Assembly: GCA_963556195.1 (NCBI GenBank)
Contig: OY744517.1
Span: 86,297,214 to 86,361,213, forward strand
Direction: 5' to 3'
DNA length: 64,000 bases
From: Sepiola atlantica
Taxonomy: Eukaryota; Mollusca; Cephalopoda; Sepiida; Sepiolidae
Shown: one piece after another, positions 21,642-32,880 of the stretch
Numbering within the stretch: the stretch's first letter is position 1
Layout: each line of letters begins with the position of its first letter
Notes under the pieces: model-generated
The model's database searches: none
Told to the model about the DNA's origin: nothing
The model's input: only the letters and a program-made list of their open reading frames with translations
Program-made: the position numbers and the translations under genes

Positions 21642-22405
21642 CACAATTACAATATGAGAATTATGTTTAAAAAGACAATGAAGTGATATTTATTTAAATA
21701 TTATTTTGCTCAATGTTATGAATTAAAAAATATATAAAAGAGCTGCTATAATTCTTAAAGTTATACTGCACCTCACACTATACCAGGTTTCATGTCCCTA
21801 AGAGAAAATCGTCAAATAATTATTTTAACAATTATTTCGACACAATAATTAAGGATGTTACATAAATAATATATATGTAATATTCCTAGGGTTTTTTGGA
21901 AATAAGAATATTACATCAGCTGAATTAACTGGCCGAATTATTGTATTGAAATAATTACATTAAAATTATTCCAATAAGTACTAAACCACAGCAGAAGCAA
22001 CATATAACAATTGTCTTTCAGGAACAGGAAACCCGGTGTAATGTTAGGACATGCAGGGCGAGTTGTAAATTTTAGAAGTATATATGATGGACTATCCCGT
22101 CCAGAATTACCGTAATAACATCTGATTATTAGAAGACTCTCACAGATGAATTGATTATAGTGGATCACGCATTGTGGAGAACAAGACTATCTCCATCTGC
22201 CAAGTAATGGGTGTACAGTTGTACAGTATGCCATGTATCAGGCACTATCTGAGCAGGGGTGATATTTTAGGAGTTTTCCTTTTCGGTTAGAGGTCTGAGA
22301 ATCTAGTCTACCCTACTATTTCACCCATAACTGGAGGAGAGATTGTGATCAAGTTCTGTTGGGGTTATCTATTGTAACACTTTCACTATGACCCTTACGA
22401 CAGGT
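21640..22405. other. AT-rich stretch, no gene seen
   Basis: Only short chance ORFs, with no recognised repeat boundary. Confidence 0.4.
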
Positions 22406-22406
22406 A

Positions 22407-22409
<3 letters not shown>

Positions 22410-22459
<50 letters not shown>
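22410..22459. repeat. (TA)n microsatellite at LINE-A junction
   Basis: A 50-bp TA run that ends exactly where the truncated LINE-A copy begins. Confidence 0.97.
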
Positions 22460-22461
<2 letters not shown>

Positions 22462-23047
22462 AATGTTGCAAAAGCAAAGCTCCTTTCCTTCAATAACTAC
22501 AAGAAACCTCTTAAACCACCGATTGCCATGGCAAATAACACCCTACCTGAAAGTTCAACATTCACAGGTAACAGAAATTGGAACAAATACATTGAAGACT
22601 TTGCCAAGGCTGCTGCAAAGAAGGTGGTCTCCCTCTACCGTGCTAGTAAAGTTCTCACATCGGACATTATCCTGTATCTCTACAAGCCACCATCTGCCCA
22701 TGCATGGAGTATTATTGCCACATATGGGCTGGTGCATTATCCACTAGTCTCTCCCTCTTAGACAAGGTCCATAAAGAGTCGCCAACTTAATAGGTCCCTC
22801 ACTATCCACCAAGCACCAGCCCCTGTCCCATCGTTACAATGTTGCACCATTGCGCTCGTTTTACAAATACTTCAATGGATTGTGCTCTGATGAACTTGCT
22901 GCCTTAGTGCCTCCTCAACGTAAATTCACTAGCCCAACCCAACAATCAGCTAAATCCCATCCATTCACTGTGGAGATCCCCAGATGCCAGAGAGCCTTCT
23001 ACTCAAATAGCTTCTTTTATTGTGCTGCCGGCCTCTGGAACGCAAAA
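22460..23047 (+). mobile_element. LINE-A fragment, truncated at both ends
   Basis: Begins in the post-catalytic region of the reverse transcriptase (NVAKAKLLSF, NNYKKPLKPPIAMANNTLP) and runs through NWNKYIEDFAKAAAKKVVSL to FYKYFNGLCSDELAALV and CQRAFYSNSF. It stops at CTCTGGAAC without the family's 3' UTR. Two frameshifts occur between 22690 and 22850. It preserves the uninterrupted NWNK-Y-IED and AKKVVSLYR joints that are broken in the copy at 1826-5604. Confidence 0.8.
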
Positions 23048-23145
23048 TTCATGATGATCAGTTAATTAGTTTAAGAGTGAATCCTTTACATACAAATATA
23101 TAAACATATATACATACCTAACTTTATATAAATAGAGATGTGTGT
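23048..23145 (+). repeat. Short dispersed repeat, also at 37880-37990
   Basis: Contains CAGTTAATTAGTTTAAGAGT and CATACCTAACTTTATATAAA. The inverse copy near 37905-37985 matches closely. It abuts the truncated end of the LINE-A fragment. Confidence 0.6.
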
Positions 23146-23703
23146 GTGTGTGTAGTAATTTGAATTTATAACATGTTTATATGCTTACCTATTATACAGA
23201 TCAAATAACAATAATTTGAGAAAGAAAGAGAGAGTTGCACTATTCTTACAACTGTGGAGAGCTCGATTTCCTGAGTAGTTTTAAGGACACCTAAAGGGTC
23301 AATTGTATTTTAACCTTTTCATCATGTTAGTAATTTAATTGTTTGGTTAAAATTAATAAAAATTGAATAAATAAATGAAGTTGTTTAATCTTTTGCATTC
23401 CTTTAATAATGCAAACATCTTAGAATTGGTTTGATTGCTTTGTTCAATGTCACATCAATCCCTGTGGGTTATTTAATGTCGATTTGATTTCATTACAGAC
23501 ACATGCCTTGTAAGCGAACAGCTTGCAGACAAGTATTTCGTGTCATATAAAAATGCCAGAATCGTAGTAGAAATTCAGACTTTTTTTCTGTCTGTTTTGA
23601 CACATAAATTCTTGTAGACCACTTAATGCCAAATTATTTGCCTTGAGGTTAAATTCCTCGCATGGAAATTGTTTGAATAGTAGTAGAAATAATCTGTTTT
23701 CTT

Positions 23704-23905
23704 TTGGTTAGGAGCAAAGTGTAGTATCTGTTCTGATATTACACTTCATCTTTTTTTTTACCTCAGTCAGTGAAGGGAATATCCTTCTAGACTGAATTGG
23801 GACAAAAAATAATTGCCTCAAAGTGTCCCTTTTTGGGAGCTGTATTTATCTCACATTAAAAACTGGTCTTCTGTCTAGCTCTTCCCTTGCAGAGAAGCAA
23901 ATAAA
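23704..23905 (+). mobile_element. SINE-B copy (U2-like head)
   Basis: The head TTGGTTAGGAGCAAAGTGTA, then GTATCTGTTCTGATATTACAC, shows the U2-like start and the imperfect hairpin. The body (CAGTGAAGGGAATATCC, AATTGCCTCA) leads to the tail TTAAAAACTGGTCTTCTGTC and GAGAAGCAAATAAATAG. Confidence 0.75.
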
Positions 23906-23954
23906 TAGTTACATGAATAACAATAAGATACACAAGATATTTCACCTACTTTGA

Positions 23955-24510
23955 GAACGTAAAAGGGACTGCTATTTCAGATTGAACATGTGGAGGTAAT
24001 ACCATTAATAGAGGGGCCTACAATTGCATATTTAAAATTCATATCTAGCCCTTACTTTAAGCACCCCAAAATATGATACAAGTTCGTTATGTATAAGGAT
24101 TACTACAACATACAATAATTTCATATTTCTATTTTATAGTAAGATCCCAAAAGGTACTTCTATATCTGATTGAACCTGTGGAAGTAATAACATGTCTAGG
24201 GTTGCCATACAATTGTTTATTAGAAATTAATATCTGGCCCTTATTTTAGATAGCCCAAAATCTGATACAAGTTGGTAATATGTAATGGATCATTACAACA
24301 TTCTATATTTTCTGTTTTATATTGAGATCCTAAAAAAGTTACCGCTTGTTCAGATTGAACCTGTGGAAGTAATATCATTTTTAGAGTGACCTACAATTGC
24401 ATATTTAAAATTCATGTCTGGTCCTCACTTTAGACACCTCAAAACCCATTACAAGTTAGTAATGTATCAGGATTATACAACATACAATAATTTCATGTAA
24501 CTATTTTTTC
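23955..24510 (+). repeat. Satellite-like tandem repeat, unit about 187 bp, 3 copies
   Basis: The anchor TTGAACxTGTGGAxGTAATA begins near 23982, 24170 and 24355. Other unit landmarks repeated in order are CTACAATTGCATATTTAAAA, GATACAAGTT and ACATACAATAATTTCAT. Copies are diverged (about 80% by eye). No ORF. Confidence 0.8.
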
Positions 24511-24719
24511 CACAACTTGTTGAACATTGATATATCTCACTTTGACAGGGTGCTGTCAAAGTCAATTAAGGTAGGTAACTCTTAACAAATTCAGTTATTT
24601 TTCATCTTTTTCATATATGATTAAACATGTCAAATCAAAATAAAAAACATCTTGACTGCATCAAAAAAAAAATAAGTTTCTATATTCAGAACTAGTATTG
24701 AAAAAAAAATTAAAACAAA

Positions 24720-24872
24720 CTTGCCAGATCGAAAGACGAATTCATGAAATTTAAAACTCTGCTATGTAACTCACATATAAGCATTTCATCACAACTAAGA
24801 ATGTTACAATGTTATATTTGGACGATACTAAAATATGGAAGCGAAACATGGACGATGGGTAAAAAAGACAAG
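24720..24872 (+). mobile_element. RTE-type LINE fragment (post-RT)
   Basis: The frame reads MKFKTLLCNSHISISSQLRM, then LQCYIWTILKYGSETWTMGK. The pattern cyxWsxLxYGxETWT is characteristic of the region after the polymerase domain in many RTE/CR1-like elements. It ends abruptly at the 61-bp tandem repeat. Confidence 0.65.
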
Positions 24873-24875
24873 AAA

Positions 24876-25115
24876 CTTCTCCCCCTCTCTCTTTGCAGCT
24901 GTGGATTAAATAATATTACTCTCTTACTGCTCGCTATATCTTCCCCTCTTTCTTTGCAGCTGTGGATTAAATAATATTACCCTCTTTCTGCTCGCTATAT
25001 CTCCCCCTCTTTCTTTGCAGCTGTGGATTAAATAATATTACCCTCTTTTTGCTCACTATATCTCCCCCCACTCTCTAATATTACTACTTTTGGTCCCTTC
25101 TTATTTATAATGGAT
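24876..25115 (+). repeat. 61-bp tandem repeat, locus 1 (3 copies)
   Basis: The 61-bp unit has the core CTCTTTGCAGCTGTGGATTA at 24891, about 24952 and 25013, then TCGCTATATCTCCCC. Each unit looks like a polypyrimidine tract plus TTTGCAG, an apparent 3' splice site. A shared downstream flank (CTCTAATATTACTACTTTTG) also follows locus 2. Confidence 0.9.
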
Positions 25116-25559
25116 TATTCCAACCTTTTTTCTGATGGCGTTACAGAAGAATGTTAAAAATTAATTAGACCGAAAGAATAACTGCTTTACTATAAAATCT
25201 GAACCATTACGACATCATTTTAGAGGGTATACATTTAAACAGAACCAGGCCAATTCACCAGAATCTACATTGTTTTAATTATAACGGTTAAAGGCGTTGA
25301 TTACATATAATTTCTAAAAAACAAAGTGTGATGAAAAGCGAACTCTTCTATCCCTTTCTATGCTTCGGAAGTGAATTACTTCCCTTGATCACTCTTTCTT
25401 TTTTTTAGTCAGCCATTGTTTTCTCGTAGAGACTAGATCCCTGCATAAATCTTTGTCGAATAAAGCTTCTTCAAACAAACTCAGTCTTCTTTGACTCATC
25501 CTATTCTATCTTTTTGACTAACTCATTACACAAAGAATAACATAAAATGAACACTTCTA

Positions 25560-26110
25560 CCAAGTCATGGTTAACAGAACGAGAACAATCTATCCATGTG
25601 GATTAAATAAACAGTTCAGTTTGAAATTCCATGTAGGTTGCTGAGTTTGACAAAAAGATTCCTGATGTTTCGGACTTTTTTTAGGTGAGGATTGATAATT
25701 TGTAGTATTTGGATTATTCGGACTACTGTTCGCACTTTCGATGTTATTCTCACAACGTTTCGGTCGATGTAACCTCCAATCTTCTTCAGATGCATCTTGT
25801 CGAACTCCGGAATCTGTATGGAATCTCAAATGGAATTACTTAAGACTTCTACCCGGTCATGGCTGACGGAATGAGAACAAACTACCCCCGTAGATTGTTC
25901 CATTCGAGATTCTGTACATATTTCCAGGTTTGATATAAAGATGCTGGAGTTCAATGAGATACGCCTGAAGAAGGTCGAAGGTTAGATCGGCCAAACACAG
26001 TGAGAATAACATCCTAGATGAGAGCAGTAGTCCGAGTAATTCAAATAATATAAATCAATCCTCATCTAAAGAATTTCGAACATTCAGAATCTTTATCTCA
26101 ATGCATTGGA
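25560..26110. mobile_element. Inverted-repeat element, possibly Penelope-linked
   Basis: Arms at about 25620-25810 and 25935-26100 are inverted relatives: the left contains ACAACGTTTCGGTCGATGTA and CTTCTTCAGATG, and the right reads CTGAAGAAGGTCGAAGGTTA and GAGAATAACATC. The ACAACGTTTCGG...CTTCTTCAGxTG signature resembles terminal repeats of Penelope-like elements in my recollection. This is inference. Confidence 0.45.
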
Positions 26111-26119
26111 CCAGAGGAC

Positions 26120-26470
26120 TGATGGGATTAAATACAGACTTAGATCTGATGACTTCAGAGGAAGTTTAAATCTGGACAGTATAAGGAAATGTGTGCAGAA
26201 AAGGAGTAAGGCCACTTTGAAAGAATAGATGAGAGTTCTTATGTTAGTAGCAGTAGAACAGTTGAGGTAGCAGATTCAGTTAACAGAGGAAGACCAAGGC
26301 AAAAATAGAAAAAAGTAATAAGGATGGACTTCAGAAAAAGAGGGATAAATAAAGTCCTGCCAGAGATAGGTTAGTTTGAAAATCAATTTCTTAAAGGTGT
26401 CCAACATATACTATTATGTAAAACGGACGTTAAACTGATAATGGTGATGATGATGGTGATGATGATGATT
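26120..26470 (+). mobile_element. LINE 3' end with (GATGAT) tail
   Basis: A decayed frame contains RGRPRQK (near 26291-26311), resembling the common RPRKRW-type end of RTE-like LINEs. It is followed by GGACGTTAAACTGATAATGG and a GATGATGATGG microsatellite tail. Confidence 0.55.
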
Positions 26471-26479
26471 TAACTTTCA

Positions 26480-27060
26480 ATTCACGAAACAAAAAAAAAT
26501 GATTTTTAATTTGTTTTTCTTCAAACTTGCATCAAATCATTAATGCTAAACATTTCATTTGAAAAGCACGCTTTTTAATACCACGATTAATTAAATAGAT
26601 AAAACTATGAATGAGAAATTAAAGATTTTCAAAATGTATTTGCTATATCAAAAAAGCAAAGAGAACTTAATGTTCAAAATCATTTCATCTTTTCGCTTTT
26701 ATATGTGATATCAAATCATGATAAAATGAAAAAAAAATCCATTAATAATATTACAGCTAATTTTAAAATATGAAAACTATGATGTCTTCGCAAATGTCGG
26801 ACACTTGCCACACTACAATTATTTTATTTGAATATTTGATTTTACAAAAACGACTAACTTGACGGTTCTCACATCACTAAATCGTTAGTGGCTGGAATCA
26901 AAACAGGTGATGATTTCAAAATTCGTATATCTATACAACTAGACAAAAAATTTGAAACGTTGGATCACCCATTGAGCCTGGACTAGATTGCTTGAAAAAG
27001 GGAGTTTGCAAAGTCAGTTAAATATAAAAAAATAAATAAATACAAAGACAAAATCAAAAT
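26480..27060. other. AT-rich stretch, no gene seen
   Basis: No ORF, RNA or clear repeat. Confidence 0.4.
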
Positions 27061-27064
27061 TACG

Positions 27065-27300
27065 CTATTTCTGCTCGCTCTATCTCCCCCCCTCTCTCTT
27101 TGCAGCTGTGGATTAAATAATATTACTCTCTTACTGCTCGCTATATCTCCCCCTCTCTCTTTGCAGCTGTGGATTAAATAATATTACCCTCTTTCTGCTC
27201 GCTATATCTCCCCCCACTCTCTAATATTACTACTTTTGGTCCCTTCTTATTTATAATGGATTATTCCAACCTTTTTTATCTCCCCCTCCCCCTCTCTAAT
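27065..27300 (+). repeat. 61-bp tandem repeat, locus 2 (2 copies)
   Basis: The same unit and orientation as 24876-25115 (TTTGCAGCTGTGGATTA near 27098 and 27159), followed by the same downstream flank, ACTCTCTAATATTACTACTT and CTTCTTATTTATAATGGATT. It is therefore a duplicated segment, not independent simple repeats. Confidence 0.9.
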
Positions 27301-27712
27301 ATTAGTACTTCTGGTAATGTTCCTTTCTTATTTATAATGGATGGATCAAGAGAAGAATAGGGACCCCAGATCATTAACACAAGACGCGGGACATATTTTA
27401 GAATCACCGGTTGCCCTCGCAATACACGTGGTCTCTATTTACAAAACACTTGTAAATAGATCTTTTATAACATGTTAATATTTATTTTAAGGCAGAGAGT
27501 TCATAAATAAAACAAATAAATATTAACATGTTTTCTTTTAAAACATGTTTTTGTGTCACTATTTACAAAACAACTTTTCTTTTAACATGTATACGCTTTT
27601 CTAAAAATCGGCTGACTTGTAATCAAACAAAAACAAAAAATATATACATATGTCATCCGGTAAACAAGTTCTAATGAAAATGAATTTTTCGATTTTATCA
27701 ATATTTCTGATT

Positions 27713-28035
27713 TGTTTGTTTTACGGCATATCAACTTTTTTAGATTAATTAATGCCGAATCATTTTGCTAAAAAAAACTTTATGCTTCAAATTCTATATA
27801 TGTTCCAATATTTATTCATGGTGTTTGTCTCACCTACGTTATCCGTGATGTAAATATATGTTCCTACCACTAGATGCAGTTTCATATACAAGACAAATTG
27901 TATTTAACCGAAAGATGTGACTCTGACAGATACTAATACTTCGGTCAGATTGGACCTGGGAGCAATGGCAACTAAGAGGACACTCTGCAATACCAAAAGT
28001 TCCCAAATTTAGGCCCCAACATTGGATGTAATTTA
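27713..28035 (+). repeat. Dispersed repeat, second copy
   Basis: Begins TTTGTTTTACGGCATATCAA and continues through TTTATGCTTCAAATTC, ATTCATGGTGTTTG, AGATGCAGTTTCAT and GACTCTGACAGATACTAATA. It matches 18820-19066. Confidence 0.6.
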
Positions 28036-28075
28036 CGGTCATACCCAGGATGAATAATTTTCAAACATAAGAAAA

Positions 28076-28500
28076 TATTTCATAGAAGAGACGTTGCTAG
28101 TCTTTCTCTACTCTAGCGTTATTTTCATGGCAGGTGCTTGACTGAGCTTCGATCTATGGTCCTCCCTGGTAAAACATTGGCAACAAAAACTCGTCTAGCT
28201 ACAACCACTGTCAATAATTTTCTCTTTTCTGTCTCTGTGCTTTAAACAAAACAAAACTTCCATGAGCAAAGCTTCTTTCCTAGAGCTACCCGTCTGTGGA
28301 AAACAATACCGTAGGGCTGCTTCCCAGGTGATTACAGCATGGTCGTTTTCAAGTCTAATGTAAACATATTTTTATTGAGTCGTCCTCTTAAATAATTAAA
28401 TTCTGCCAATCACTACTAGTCATCACGGGGTGGTGTCTCAGCGTTCACCTGATACTCATTACAGCTGCTCCTTATGTCAATGTGCCTTGTCTGAGGTGAA
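28076..28500 (+). mobile_element. LINE-B 3' tail, 5'-truncated
   Basis: Contains AGAGACGTTGCTAGTCTTTC, a TTTTCATGGCAGGTGC segment, CATGGTCGTTTTCAAG (VVFKSNVN-type end) and GAGTCGTCCTCTTAAATAAT, matching 20570-20890. Several frame breaks are present. It is followed by another dispersed-repeat piece at 28528-28700. Confidence 0.75.
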
Positions 28501-28700
28501 TTCAAGTTTAAAAAGAAAGTATAATATAATACAGTTTCATGTGAGACCAACGACTGAATCTATTTAACCCATAGATGAAACCCTAACAAGTACTCCTACT
28601 TCAAAGCTATGGCAACTAGGGGGTTACTTCCTAAAGCTCCCAAATTAGGGTCCTCATCACTGGAGGTACCAGAACACATTTCAAGAATAGAATCTACAAC

Positions 28701-29690
28701 CGATTCGCTAAAAATGGAAGAAAATACTACTATTTGATTATCTCTGGGAAACTTTTCAAACTTGAAACTATATAAATAACAAAATGTAGAGTTGACAATA
28801 TTCGCTGAAATTGAGTGTTGCTTTCATTTACACTATTTACATGTTTGATTCTTATTCTGATTGAAAAAAAGTGAAGAAAAAAATTTAAACATTGAGAATT
28901 TAATTCCTGTCCATCTCTGTTATCAGCAGCAAATTTTAATTAAAATGAACGCCATATTGTTGTTATTTACATTATTTACATGTTTAAGACTATCTTCCTT
29001 GTCTTGGCTGTTGTCATTTACACAACATGTCGGCAATTGTACTCTCCAGCCCTTTTTGATCATGGCAAAAGGCACCTGAGAAAGTCTGCCATGATCATTT
29101 AGTTCTTTAAACATTTAATTGCTTTAAAACCATGACTTGACCGAGTTTTTGAACTGTGTGCATACGTCCCCGATTTGGTGTTTTTCCTCCCTGCATCAAA
29201 GACTGTCGCAAATATGCGTGTCTGTCTGAACCTGTTGCTGAAAATCTAACGTCATCAAGCACACATTTCTTACAATAATTATGAACTTAATTTGACACAT
29301 ATTCTTAGAGAATGGAGGGCTTATTAAATTCACATGCCGCTAATCACATCCCAATCAATTACATTGTTTCAAAGTGTCAATCTTTTTGGAGATATAGATT
29401 GATAGATAGATAGATATATAGATATATAGATAGAGAGAGAGAGGGAGAGACAGAGTCAATCTGCAAAGCTCATCGCTTTATAGATTATGATATCATTAGA
29501 TCATATTTATCACATCATTCATTTTGATCGCTTCTCCAAGACTGACTCAAAAACTCATAACAAAATTCTGCCGGCTTCAAATATATCACATCACGTTCTC
29601 CTCTTATCATCAGCCCCTTCATATCTGCTGACCTCTCTGCACTTCTTGTATGATCGCTAATATGTACTAGCTAATATAATTTACTAGTCA
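28701..29690. other. AT-rich stretch with a (GATA)/(GAGA) run
   Basis: No convincing gene. A GATAGATA/GAGAGAGA simple repeat lies near 29400-29452. ORFs at 28861-29114 on both strands are short and lack coding character. Confidence 0.4.
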
Positions 29691-30000
29691 ACGTACCCAC
29701 TCTAATATTTAACAGAGGACTAGACAGTACAAATGTCGAAGCGTTGTGAAAATGGCAACAACGAAATGAGGAAAACAGTCTGAAGAATGTAAATAATGTA
29801 AATCTCCTCATTGTTGTTGTTATAGTCACAACGTTTTGGACGCTGTAGTGTCTGGCCTTCTTTAAGTGTCTTTTGTTGCATTTGGTAATCTTACAGGAAT
29901 GTCAACTAGTACAGTAGTGTGTGCATGCTGGTTAGGGTGTTGTGAATATTACAACAACAATGAGGATAACAGTCTAAAACATAAATTATGTGAATTAATT
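29690..30000. mobile_element. Penelope-like terminal-repeat debris (candidate)
   Basis: Inverted sequences ACAACAACAATGAGGATAAC (29951) and the CCTCATTGTTGTTGTTATAG block (about 29807) surround GTCACAACGTTTTGGACGCT and GGCCTTCTTTAAGTGTCTTT. A similar block (GACCTTCTTCAGGTGTGTTT) lies at about 30817. These resemble the ends of the inverted-repeat element at 25560-26110. Confidence 0.4.
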
Positions 30001-30267
30001 TTTTTGCATCAGCAATACTACATCCGATATTGCCATTACCTATCTACATTACCTATTATGATATCGATACCTTTACTTCGGAGAATTCGCATGAGTACAC
30101 CTATGATTATTATCTATATTATTAATCGAGCATTTCTTGTATGTTTGTCACTTATATGCTACAAAACTACTGAGAAGAATTGTAACAAATTTGGTATGAA
30201 GCACTCTAATCATGCTGGATAAGTAACAGAGTCATCAACATTATAATATGATCATTACTATCTCAAT

Positions 30268-30269
30268 CG

Positions 30270-30356
<87 letters not shown>

Positions 30357-30366
30357 CGATGATGAC
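30268..30366. repeat. (GAT)n microsatellite
   Basis: About 33 GAT units, nearly uninterrupted, ending GACGATGATGAC. Confidence 0.97.
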
Positions 30367-31010
30367 AACAATAATCTACATCTGATCCTGATGAGGCAAC
30401 AAAGTTCTGGTCTGATTTCTGGTGTATCTTAGTGAACCATAATTCAACTTAAATTGGATACAGGAAGTTAAGAAAAAGCTTCATGGCATTCATCAACCAG
30501 AGCGGATTAGTATGATGAGAAGAAAGTTATGTAAAAATCTATACTGAATAGGAAATCTCTGTGATCTGATGGAAGACAAGGACTTTAGCTGAAGAGATTT
30601 CTCAGCCGCGATATTCGAATTTGGCAGAAACTAAATAAGTGTGTTTCTATGTGACATGTGCCTTGTGAGACGTCAAAATGAAGTTATGGTGAGGGCTATT
30701 GGTTTTATACTTCTTGACTCGGACTACGGAAAGACTGTATGTTACATGTTTTTAATTGTTTTTTTCCTAAACCTGATGGTGCCATTTTCACAACATGGCT
30801 GTCATTACACACTTTGACCTTCTTCAGGTGTGTTTTATTGTATTCGGCAACCTTCTGGGAATTTCCAACTGAATCCTTTATTTAATCACTTTCTAAAACT
30901 AATCTTTTTTTCTAAATAAAATTAGAATCTTTAACATTTTTACTATATTTTAGAATGCTATTTTTATGTAAACTAGACGTACTTATGACCTGTTACGTCA
31001 CAACCACTAC

Positions 31011-31013
<3 letters not shown>

Positions 31014-31071
<58 letters not shown>
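31014..31071. repeat. (TA)n microsatellite
   Basis: A TA run of about 58 bp immediately upstream of the Penelope-like fragment. Confidence 0.97.
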
Positions 31072-31075
<4 letters not shown>

Positions 31076-31079
31076 ACAC

Positions 31080-31311
31080 CTCAACCGCGTTATGTACCCA
31101 CATGATTTCGTTTGGTCATCACTTCAATACACAGACGGCGATTTTAATAAAACATATACACGACACTAAACTCCATCGTCTCATAGAATCATGTTTAATC
31201 CTACGTTATAATAACACAATTATTCAAAGACCAGGATTCTATAATATTTCTACATCTTCTGCCAGATCGATTCTAATCAAAATGAACCTAAATCAATATG
31301 ATAACGGATAA
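31080..31311 (+). pseudogene. Penelope-like element GIY-YIG endonuclease C-terminus
   Basis: The open frame through this region reads FGHHFNTQTAILIKHIHDTK, then HRLIESCLILRYNN and QRPGFYNIS before a stop at 31311. The pattern of an Arg-Leu-Ile-Glu-Ser helix (with the conserved Glu), followed by asparagines and a Gly-Phe, is what I expect of the GIY-YIG endonuclease end of Penelope-like retroelements. The GIY and YIG motifs and the reverse transcriptase would lie upstream and are cut off by the (TA)n. A T-rich 3' UTR appears to continue to about 31610. The family assignment is by recollection. Confidence 0.5.
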
Positions 31312-31700
31312 CTTCTACAACTTTGAGTCCGTCTTCCTCCTCGTCCTGCTTCTTTGTTTAATTCCTTGCTGTCATTCATTTTAAATTACTACTAATCTTC
31401 CTTCCCACTTTATTAACTTACAGCGTTTCCGATCGGCGTTTATATGCTAACTGCTGATTTTTTTCTTTCTTTTTCTGTTTTAACATTTATTTATTTATTT
31501 CTACTGTTTATTACACGTGACTATTTTTATTCCAAATTGCGTTCTTTGTATACATTTGAAAACTTTTCTGTTTTTAATAAAAATTCTGCTACCAACTGAT
31601 GATAATTGTATTTTAACAATTGAAATGTTTTGGTAGAACTATTAAAAATGAGTTTTTGAGTTTATTTTTGCTAGTTGTTGATTTGCTTATCCTTTATTCC

Positions 31701-31711
<11 letters not shown>

Positions 31712-31743
<32 letters not shown>
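31712..31743. repeat. (TA)n microsatellite
   Basis: A TA run of about 32 bp. Confidence 0.9.
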
Positions 31744-31745
<2 letters not shown>

Positions 31746-32224
31746 ATGTACAACAATTACCATTATTCTACTTTGATTTCATTCGAAAATTCATAAACTG
31801 TGACGTATCTGTTAAGGCATTCTTCTTGCATAACTAAAAGTGATGAGTCCTTTTATTTCTATATTAAACTTGTTATTTTGCTATTTAATTTACATATGTG
31901 TTCGTGGTGTGTACAGCCACTATAAATTAGATGACAACGTTGAAAAGAAAGAGTCACTTTTTCTCTAAATGCTCACAGAGATATTAAAAAACTATTAGAG
32001 AATGGTTGAATCAACATAGAGTTAGAGGGGTGAGAGACATACATAAATAGCTAAGAGAGAGATGGGTGACCTGTTCAGTTAATTACAAATTACGTAAAAC
32101 ACAATTTCTTTCAAACATGACAAAATCTTAAAACTAAGGTATATTTTAGCATGTATTCCGTGTGATTAAAGCATATAGGCAAAAAATGCCTTCGATAAGC
32201 AAACGTTTATTAGCTCAGCTTTAG
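31744..32224. other. AT-rich stretch, no gene seen
   Basis: No supportable feature. Confidence 0.4.
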
Positions 32225-32470
32225 TATAATAACACTCAAATAGCTTATTTTCTCGTGTTGCTGGCCCCTGGAACTCCCTCCCTGTCCCCTGTTTCCCCGT
32301 CAGTACTGACATGCAGAAATTTAAAATTAATGTAAACAGACATCTCGCTGTGCAGATTCCTGTTTAGGTTGACCCCCCCCCCAACCTTCTCCCTTTTCTT
32401 TCTTCTCAGTAGCCCCTTACGTCTACAGTGACGGCCTGCCTTGTTTGGGGTGAACTACGTTAAAAAAAAA
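32225..32470 (+). mobile_element. LINE-A 3' tail, 5'-truncated
   Basis: Encodes the end of LINE-A (NSLPVPCFPVSTDMQKFKIN and a short HLAVQIPV end) with the stop at about 32363. The family 3' UTR follows (CAACCTTCTCCCTTTTC, GACGGCCTGCCTTGTTTGGG) and an A-rich tail. A short, classic 5' truncation. Confidence 0.85.
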
Positions 32471-32687
32471 ATGAAAAAAAGATCTACATTATAAATGCAA
32501 TTTCTTACATCTTTGAAAACATACAATATATATTTAATATGCAGTTTTCTATACTATTTTTTAAAGTGGTAGTCCTAAAAATCTATTTTTGCAACTGCAA
32601 AATAAATGCAATTATTTTGGAATATTTGAAATCTTGCATTTACACGAAATAAAATTTCATTTGATGCATTTCCCTATTTACTTGCCT

Positions 32688-32880
32688 CCTCACGAGGGCA
32701 GAGTTAGACAAATGATCGGTTTTTAACATAGAGAGAATGTATCTCCCCAAAAAGGGCACTATGGATTAGGATAAAAATTTTAATTACATCTATCTAGAAG
32801 GATTTTTTCTTTCACTGACAGAAGACAGAAAAGTTTAGTATCAGGACAGATATTACACTTTGCTCCTAGCTAAAAGGAAT
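32688..32880 (-). mobile_element. SINE-B copy
   Basis: In minus orientation: tail complement TTACTTGCCTCCTCACGAGG, CGGTTTTTAACATAG, CCAAAAAGGGCACTATGG and the head complement AGATATTACACTTTGCTCC. The hairpin is partly decayed. Confidence 0.7.
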
